DNA from: Rachycentron canadum
Lineage: Eukaryota > Chordata > Actinopteri > Carangiformes > Rachycentridae
Direction: 5' to 3'
Assembly: GCA_038496675.1 (NCBI GenBank)
Contig: CM076653.1
Span: 11,033,275 to 11,097,274, forward strand
DNA: 64,000 bases
Shown here: positions 58,625 to 64,000 of the stretch, piece after piece
How the letters are laid out: every line of letters begins with the position of its first letter
How positions within the stretch are numbered: the first letter of the stretch is position 1
Translations under genes and position numbers: made by a program
The notes under the pieces: generated by a model
What the model saw: only the letters and a program-made list of their open reading frames with translations
Told to the model about the DNA's origin: nothing
The model's database searches: none

Positions 58625-59487
58625 CAAATATCAGTTATCAGACTCCTTGATTACTAATAATTGTTATCAGTACCAGCCCTGAAAAACCATATCAGTCAAC
58701 CCCGAATCAATATTAGTAGGAGCCACTATCATAAACTGACAGTAGTGAAGTCTTATCATGTGATGAGAGTGGATTTGGTGTAAAAGCAGGAAGCAGAAGC
58801 ATTTATTTTGGTACCATTTTTGCATTTAAACCCAAAGCAAAAAGGGAACCTGAAAATATAAGACCTCTAATCTACAGATATTGAGCCAACACGTCTTTTC
58901 TTGTAAAAAGTCCTGGCCTGTCACGAGTTTATTACCCAGTGGGAGGATTTCCAGACCGTAGCATCGCTAAACTGCTCTAATTGGGTGATTGATATAATTG
59001 TCAATGGCCTGCATGCTTGTGCAGTTTTGAACAACTAATAAATCTAGCAGAGAAGCTGGGGAGGAGGGGGTGTGGGGGCTCTTCTGTCTTCCAACAAAAG
59101 CCTACAACCCCAGTGATCATCCAGCAAACAGACCACACTCCTGCCCTTTCTCCACTTAGCTGTCTATTAAAGGAAAACATGTGGTCCGGTGTCCTGTTTC
59201 AGGGAAAGTGAAAACACACACCCGCTGAGGTGCAGCCAAGCAGGGGGGGGGTGGGATCAGACATGTTGTGACTCTTCTGTCTTCCTCCTGCCTTTGTTCC
59301 ACATTCCCTCACTCCATACCGCCACATGGGGTAGGGGGTAAGTGGCTTGACCCCCCTCCCTCCCCACCAACCCCTGCCATCCCATGACACCCACTCAGAA
59401 AAATCAATCAGTATTCAGGTCATAGGGATGCACCCCACCACTCCTGCCTTAACACATGACCTCTAACCCCTGCAGGGTTCTCCTTAG
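58625..59487. other. Unique sequence, nothing recognised
   Basis: The sequence just before 59488 (GGGTTCTCCTTAG) could serve as a moderate splice acceptor. Confidence 0.45.
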
Positions 59488-59646
59488 AGAGCGTGACGGG
59501 GGATTTTGTCTGTGTTGCCAGCGTCTGCTCCGTGTCCGACGCTAACAAAGTCCTCGTGTTGAGGGGAGGAGTCTGGCCTGACCCCGACACAATAAATCTA
59601 GTAGAGGAGTTCAAGGTGGCTTGGCCTGCATCTGACCCCATCTCTG
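59488..59646 (+). other. Candidate internal exon (unverified)
   Basis: A 159-bp segment lies between acceptor GGGTTCTCCTTAG and donor CTCTG then GTAAAA. After two bases it reads 52 sense codons plus one base, so both boundaries are phase 1. Readable stretches include DFVCVASVCSVSDANKVLVL and NLVEEFKVAWPASDPIS. The opposite strand is also open, and the donor runs straight into a 24-A tract, which weakens the case. I recognise no domain. Confidence 0.18.
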
Positions 59647-59648
59647 GT

Positions 59649-59672
59649 AAAAAAAAAAAAAAAAAAAAAAAA
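59649..59672 (+). repeat. A24 homopolymer
   Basis: About 24 A residues, followed 25 bp later by a C10 run at 59697-59706. Confidence 0.95.
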
Positions 59673-61607
59673 GGCTGCAAGGGCCCAGCTGAGAACCCCC
59701 CCCCCCATCCCCCAGAGGTGAGTTTCGTGGGCTTCAGCGGTTACACAAACCAACACATTTATTCACTCATACTTCTGTTCACCCAACTCTTGACATCTGA
59801 ACAGTTGGGAAGCCTTGTTTCTGTCATGGGGAGGGAGGGGTGGGGGCAGAATTAGCATAGTGTAATTACACTGGGGAAAGATCCAGACTCCAAGGAGCAA
59901 GACATAACCCATAATTTGCCATTGTGCTCCCCATGCAATTGACAGTCGGTCTATGATATTGAAGATAAATGTCGGAATTCAGGCTGTTAGTTCAACTGAT
60001 GGTGCATTCAGTATGATAATAACCACAGTCTTGCACACAGTGAATCTGATGAGCAGTCCCGCAATAGCTCTTCACCACTTTCCCTTCCCTCCGTGGGGTA
60101 TTATCATGCTAATCTAAAAGAGAAGAAGAAGAAATATATATATATTTATATATCCCAGTGAATAAGGAAGCATAATAGGAAGCGGGGACCTCTGGAACTG
60201 CAAGGAGACAAAGGAGGGTATATTCACCCGGCTCCGTCTGAGCAAAGCAGGGGTGACAAATGGACACAGACATTATGCTGGCTGGTTAATTAAAAGAACA
60301 TAGCCTAATTAAAAAAGATCTTCCCAGTGAATGGAGCGCCTCAACGCAGTAACTGACCTGTGTCTCCCGCACAAGTTGGACACGGAGCAGTGAGTCTCTA
60401 TGTCTTTATTATTAGTTTTTTAAAACACATTTAATTTTCACATCAGAGCAGCTGTGACCGGCAAACACACAAGTAGAGGGCGATGCAGGAAGAGCAGGCC
60501 AGATCATGGTGGTGGGTGGGGGCATTTATTCAAATGACTCATGATTTCCATGCAGTCAATGAGACTTGAGATTTGATTAAATGTAATTGCACATCTCTTA
60601 CACAAAAACTTTCCCTCATTAATATCTTTGTGTGCAATTATTCTCTCAGTACAGAAATCATTCAGTGATGCTTAAGTAGCTTTGCTGTTTGTTCGTCACA
60701 TAAATCTGAATATATCCAGACAACAGTCATGGCTGAGAGTCTCTTTATCTGTTAGAATTCAGGTGTTTGACCATAACTTGGATTATGACACTGTACTTGT
60801 GATGCTTATAAAGGCTGGATGAAACAAAGACTGTACTGTTGCTGAAACTTTGAGTCACCAGCTGACTTTCCTTGTGAAGTTTAATGGGTTCAAGCCTTTT
60901 CCCGACCGCTTCCAAGGACAAAAATGCCTCTAACACAATGTTTGAAGCACATGGAGCCTGTTTAATATTCCTCCAGTAGATTCAGTAATCCTTGACGGCA
61001 TTTAAAAATATATGTTAACTTAAAAAAAAGCACATTTGTTATGAGTTACGATGATATTGTTGCTCCTAACCCCATTTTTTCAAAGTCTGGATTCAGTACT
61101 GTATCCAGTTTTAAGAGCAAGGTGAACAGTTCAATGAAGAAGTTGATTCTGGCAAAACATTTGCTGCAGCACAGAGCAACGAAATCTGGCAACGCACCGT
61201 GGCAGTTAGGCACAGTGCATGTTTTGAGTTTTAAAGGTTGCTGCTCAAATCGCTCTCCTGAGAAGTAAGATGCCCTCAGTCAAACTCACTCAGAGGGCCC
61301 ATGACTAAAAACATATGAGGAAACTCAGTCATGGACCCCCATATATTTACACCGTGCATAACTCACTCTTCAATATCCTCGCGTGCTGCAGAAGAGTTGC
61401 TGCCGCTCACTCAGAGGGCAATCAGCCATATTTAACCAGGCTGTAATGTTGTGTCAAGGAGCAAAGATAGATTTCTGTGGAGAGGGAAGGTGGCGACGGA
61501 GCTGCACGAAATGTAGTGAAAAAAAAAAAAAAAAAATCATGTGAGGTTTAATTTTGCAGATATTTCAATTTCAGTTGGAAGGATCATTTTTTTGAATCAC
61601 TTTAACT
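59673..61607. other. Unique sequence, no gene recognised
   Basis: (GAA)n and (AT)n simple repeat lies at 60122-60152 and A19 at 61519-61537. The block 59870-60110 may be conserved. Nothing else is supported. Confidence 0.45.
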
Positions 61608-61812
61608 AAAAAAGAAGTCAGATTGTATTGAAGTCTATTGGAAAATTACCCCATTTCTATCTTGATTTATTACCTCAGTTTTCCTCATGAGTTTATGGTC
61701 TCAGTCTCTAGTTTCAAGTCTTCAATACAACATGATGTTCATTTTTTAAAATGATGGTCCATTTAGAGGAAAACAGACCAGAAAGCAGGGGATGAATTAG
61801 GGGCCGAGGCTA
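61608..61812 (-). repeat. Family-A element, partial (minus)
   Basis: Inverted copy containing GAAGTCAGATTGTATTGAAG, CTTGATTTATTACCTCAG and GAGTTTATGGTCTCAGTCTC. It stops at GATGAATTAGGGGC, so the outer 5' half is missing. Confidence 0.8.
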
Positions 61813-62874
61813 CTGAGTGAAATGAATTGCGATTTTAGTTCTAATGGTCGTTTTTTTCACTGAAAAAAATATGAAAATTATGTTTTACTTGGGTCTTGTA
61901 CCAAATAAACATTATATTTACCTTTATGTGTCTGTAGTATCACATCGCTTATGCACAATGCACAACTATGCATTATTACTTATCAAAAAATTACCTTTAT
62001 CAAAAAGCTCCTGTGATTTGGATGTTGCACTTGGCTATATGGCACTTTCAATTAATTGTGCAGCCCCAGTGGCGACTATTAAAAAAAGGAAATGCATAAT
62101 CGTATCACGTTTAAAAACAGAATGGCTGCTGTGGTGATTAGTGGGTGGGTAGTAAATATTTACGTGCAACTACAGTAGTGGTTGGTCAAATATGTGCTCA
62201 GGTCTGTACTTGGTGAAATTTTAGCAGCTTGCAGCATTGTGCTTGTTTTACTGTCGAGATGCAGGAGAAATTACTGCTGCCAAGATAACTTTGCAAAGTT
62301 GTAAAATCCTGCCTGAGAGGAGCACAAGCAGCTGTGCAACGTCTGTGTGGCTGATAGCCTCTGAAATGGACTTCCTGACATTTCATCCTATCGGTACCTG
62401 TAGCAACAGGCACACACCAGTGCAGGCTGTCTGTGGTTTGCTGCAGGGCTACTGTGAAGCCTCAGATGAAGCCCCAGAGTGAAAGTGAGCGTGTGCTTCC
62501 CCCTCACTCCTTTTCACCCGGCCGCCTGTCATCAAGTTGTGACATTAAAACAACAGCATGGTTTGCTGGTGGGTGCTTTGTTTACCCTGAGTCAGTCATC
62601 AGAGCCTGACCCTCAGGGGAGGGTGGCTGGAGGCAAGGGAGGACAGGCGGGAGAGCAATGAAGAGAGATCAAACAGCCGACGAGGATTCATTCTCCGGAC
62701 CAGGGAAGTGGCTCGTGTGACTGAGTGGGAGGTGTTTTGTTGTGTTTGTGTTTCTCTCTTGGCGGAAATAAGTTTGCAGCCTCTGAGTAAATTAATGAAC
62801 ATGTTTTTTTTCCAGCACCAAGGAGTCATCCACATCATTGCACACAGACACACACACACACATTCTTGTATTAC
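61813..62874. other. Unique sequence, nothing recognised
   Basis: No supported feature apart from a short (CA)n directly before the next element (62847-62872). Confidence 0.5.
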
Positions 62875-63048
62875 TATATTTGTGAGGACCCATCATTGAC
62901 ATAAGGCTTCCCCTAGCCTTTTACCCTAACCATCACAAATGAATGTCTCACCAAATCCCTAATTTAAACCTAATCCTACCACTATCCCTTAAAGCAAGTC
63001 AGCAAATTACAGCTGGGTGTTTAGACCCTACAAATATAGAAACGCAAG
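62875..63048 (+). mobile_element. Family-M short TIR element
   Basis: The left end CTTGTATTACTATATTTGTG and the right end ACAAATATAGAAACGCAAG form imperfect inverted repeats (about 19 of 25 positions). The interior holds TGAGGACCCATCATTGAC and CCTTTTACCCTAACCATC, words of a common fish repeat often found beside CA microsatellites, as here. The TTACCCTAACC word is telomere-like by coincidence only. Confidence 0.6.
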
Positions 63049-63470
63049 CCTCCCCCACCTCACACACTACATACATATGGAGGCAGAATTATAGCCAAAA
63101 TGATCAACAGCCATTACTCTGACATTGCCCTGATCTTTGCAGGATCACAGTCTGACCCTGTTCATCCACAGCAGATGTTGGTTGTAAAATAACATCCTTC
63201 AGAAAGAGAAACAGACCTATGTACACATACATGAGTCTCCAGGTAACTTGTGTGCCTTGACTGTGATTCATGGTGCTACATGTTGATGGTTTCCATCTGA
63301 CTTAACGCTGAGCACATCCACAGGAACATACTCTGATGGAATAGAAACACGCCGCCTGGCTAGCTGTCCATGAGGTGTTTCACATGTGTTTGCTTTTGTG
63401 CTGAATTTATTAGTCAATAAGTCATACATCATTCTCAAATATGAAGTTTTGCTGATTTTGTCTGGATTCA
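63049..63470. other. Unique sequence, nothing recognised
   Basis: No supported feature. Confidence 0.5.
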
Positions 63471-63474
63471 ATTA

Positions 63475-63630
63475 GGGCCACACTATTAATGCGTGCATGC
63501 CATGTGGGCGCAAATGTTCTGACTTTTTCCTGCATGTCATTCCTCTTCTCTATGTCCAGTTTCCTGACTGTTTACTCTGTCCTATCTGATAATATACTTG
63601 CTTGATGCAACAAAAAAAAGAAAAAAATCA
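63475..63630 (+). repeat. tRNA-derived SINE, copy 4 (B box lost)
   Basis: It has a tRNA-like head GCCATGTGGGCGCAAATGTT, then CTGCATGTCATTCCTCTTCT and a CT-rich body with an A-rich tail. The segment with the B box is deleted. Confidence 0.6.
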
Positions 63631-63694
63631 TCACCATCATTTTGATTTATTTATGTTTTTAATAAAATGCAACTGCAATATCTTCCAAGAAATC

Positions 63695-63835
63695 ACGATG
63701 AGGCTCAACCCTCATCACTGCAGCCCAGGATCAAATCCATCCCAGCCCTTTTGCTGCATGTCAACTCTCTCCCCCTATATTTACTGTCCATCTCTCACTG
63801 ACCCATTAAAGGCACAGATGTCCCACAAAATAACA
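63695..63835 (+). repeat. tRNA-derived SINE, copy 5
   Basis: GGATCAAATCC at 63730-63740 is a decayed B box. CAGCCCTTTTGCTGCATGTC, a CT-rich body and ATTAAAGGCA follow. It lies about 65 bp downstream of copy 4 in the same orientation. Confidence 0.7.
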
Positions 63836-64000
63836 TATTGTGATTATTTTGTCAGATATTGCCACAATTTCAGTGGAAATGGTAATTTTTCAATCTCACT
63901 TGGACTGAAAAAATATATAATAGTATAAATCTAATAATAAAAATGATGATGATCTTGCACTCTGCCACATTGACATTTTGATCATTTGAATATGTGACCA
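63836..64000. other. Unique AT-rich sequence at window end
   Basis: Nothing recognised. Confidence 0.5.

Noticed and set aside
62900..62940. Telomere-like TTACCCTAACC
   Set aside because: A single occurrence inside a known type of short fish repeat, not a telomeric array.
1..64000. CRISPR arrays, bacterial operons, prophage or plasmid features
   Set aside because: No regularly spaced direct repeats, no dense long frames, no Shine-Dalgarno-linked genes; repeat content is vertebrate.
1..64000. Endogenous retrovirus or other LTR element
   Set aside because: No paired long terminal repeats, primer-binding site or gag/pol/env-like frames were seen.

Overview
The window looks like nuclear DNA of a vertebrate, most likely a percomorph teleost fish. 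It has no long intact coding region, no operon-like gene packing and no bacterial gene signals. It is full of short, decayed interspersed repeats of kinds familiar from bony-fish genomes: small non-autonomous DNA elements, tRNA-derived SINEs, LINE 3' ends and a Tc1/mariner relic. Dinucleotide microsatellites and very long A/T and G/C homopolymers are also common. The species assignment is an inference from repeat types. I could not identify a host gene, so the window is best read as a gene desert or the inside of a very large intron.

Layout. 0-10 kb: a family-A element with a SINE beside it, a second SINE and family-A pair near 3.2-3.8 kb, a repeat carrying a perfect nuclear-receptor DR1 site (5.4-5.9 kb), and a GGCCCA-rich repeat (7.3-7.6 kb). 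10-20 kb: families C, D and B, a homeodomain-site-rich unique block (11.2-11.9 kb), an exon-like segment at 15.1 kb, a purine-rich A-tract cluster (17.5 kb), then families G and A. 20-31 kb: the decayed C-terminus and 3' end of a LINE, an internally deleted Tc1/mariner transposase, copies of families E and D, a G/C-homopolymer cluster (28.3-28.9 kb) and a SINE with an almost intact pol III promoter (30.4 kb). 31-43 kb: mostly unique sequence with two family-A copies and fragments of families N, G and F. 43-48 kb: a possible signal-peptide first exon (43.4-43.6 kb), two C/D element pairs, family E and an X-box-like palindrome (47.1 kb). 48-64 kb: family A, a minus-strand exon-like segment (53.0 kb), a second family-B copy in inverted orientation to the one 43 kb away, LINE and family-F fragments, a second plus-strand exon-like segment (59.5 kb), and a terminal cluster of family A, a TIR element and two SINEs.

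What acts together. No gene system can be reconstructed. The main signals are regulatory-type motifs carried by repeats: CTCF-like cores in family A, a shared TGTGACATCAC-type site in families A, B and C, paired CCAAT boxes in family B, and a DR1 site. Long stretches of unique sequence are candidates for conserved non-coding elements, but that needs cross-species alignment. I found no CRISPR array, rRNA or stand-alone tRNA gene, and no previously undescribed multi-gene system. Family letters A-N are labels used only in this annotation.
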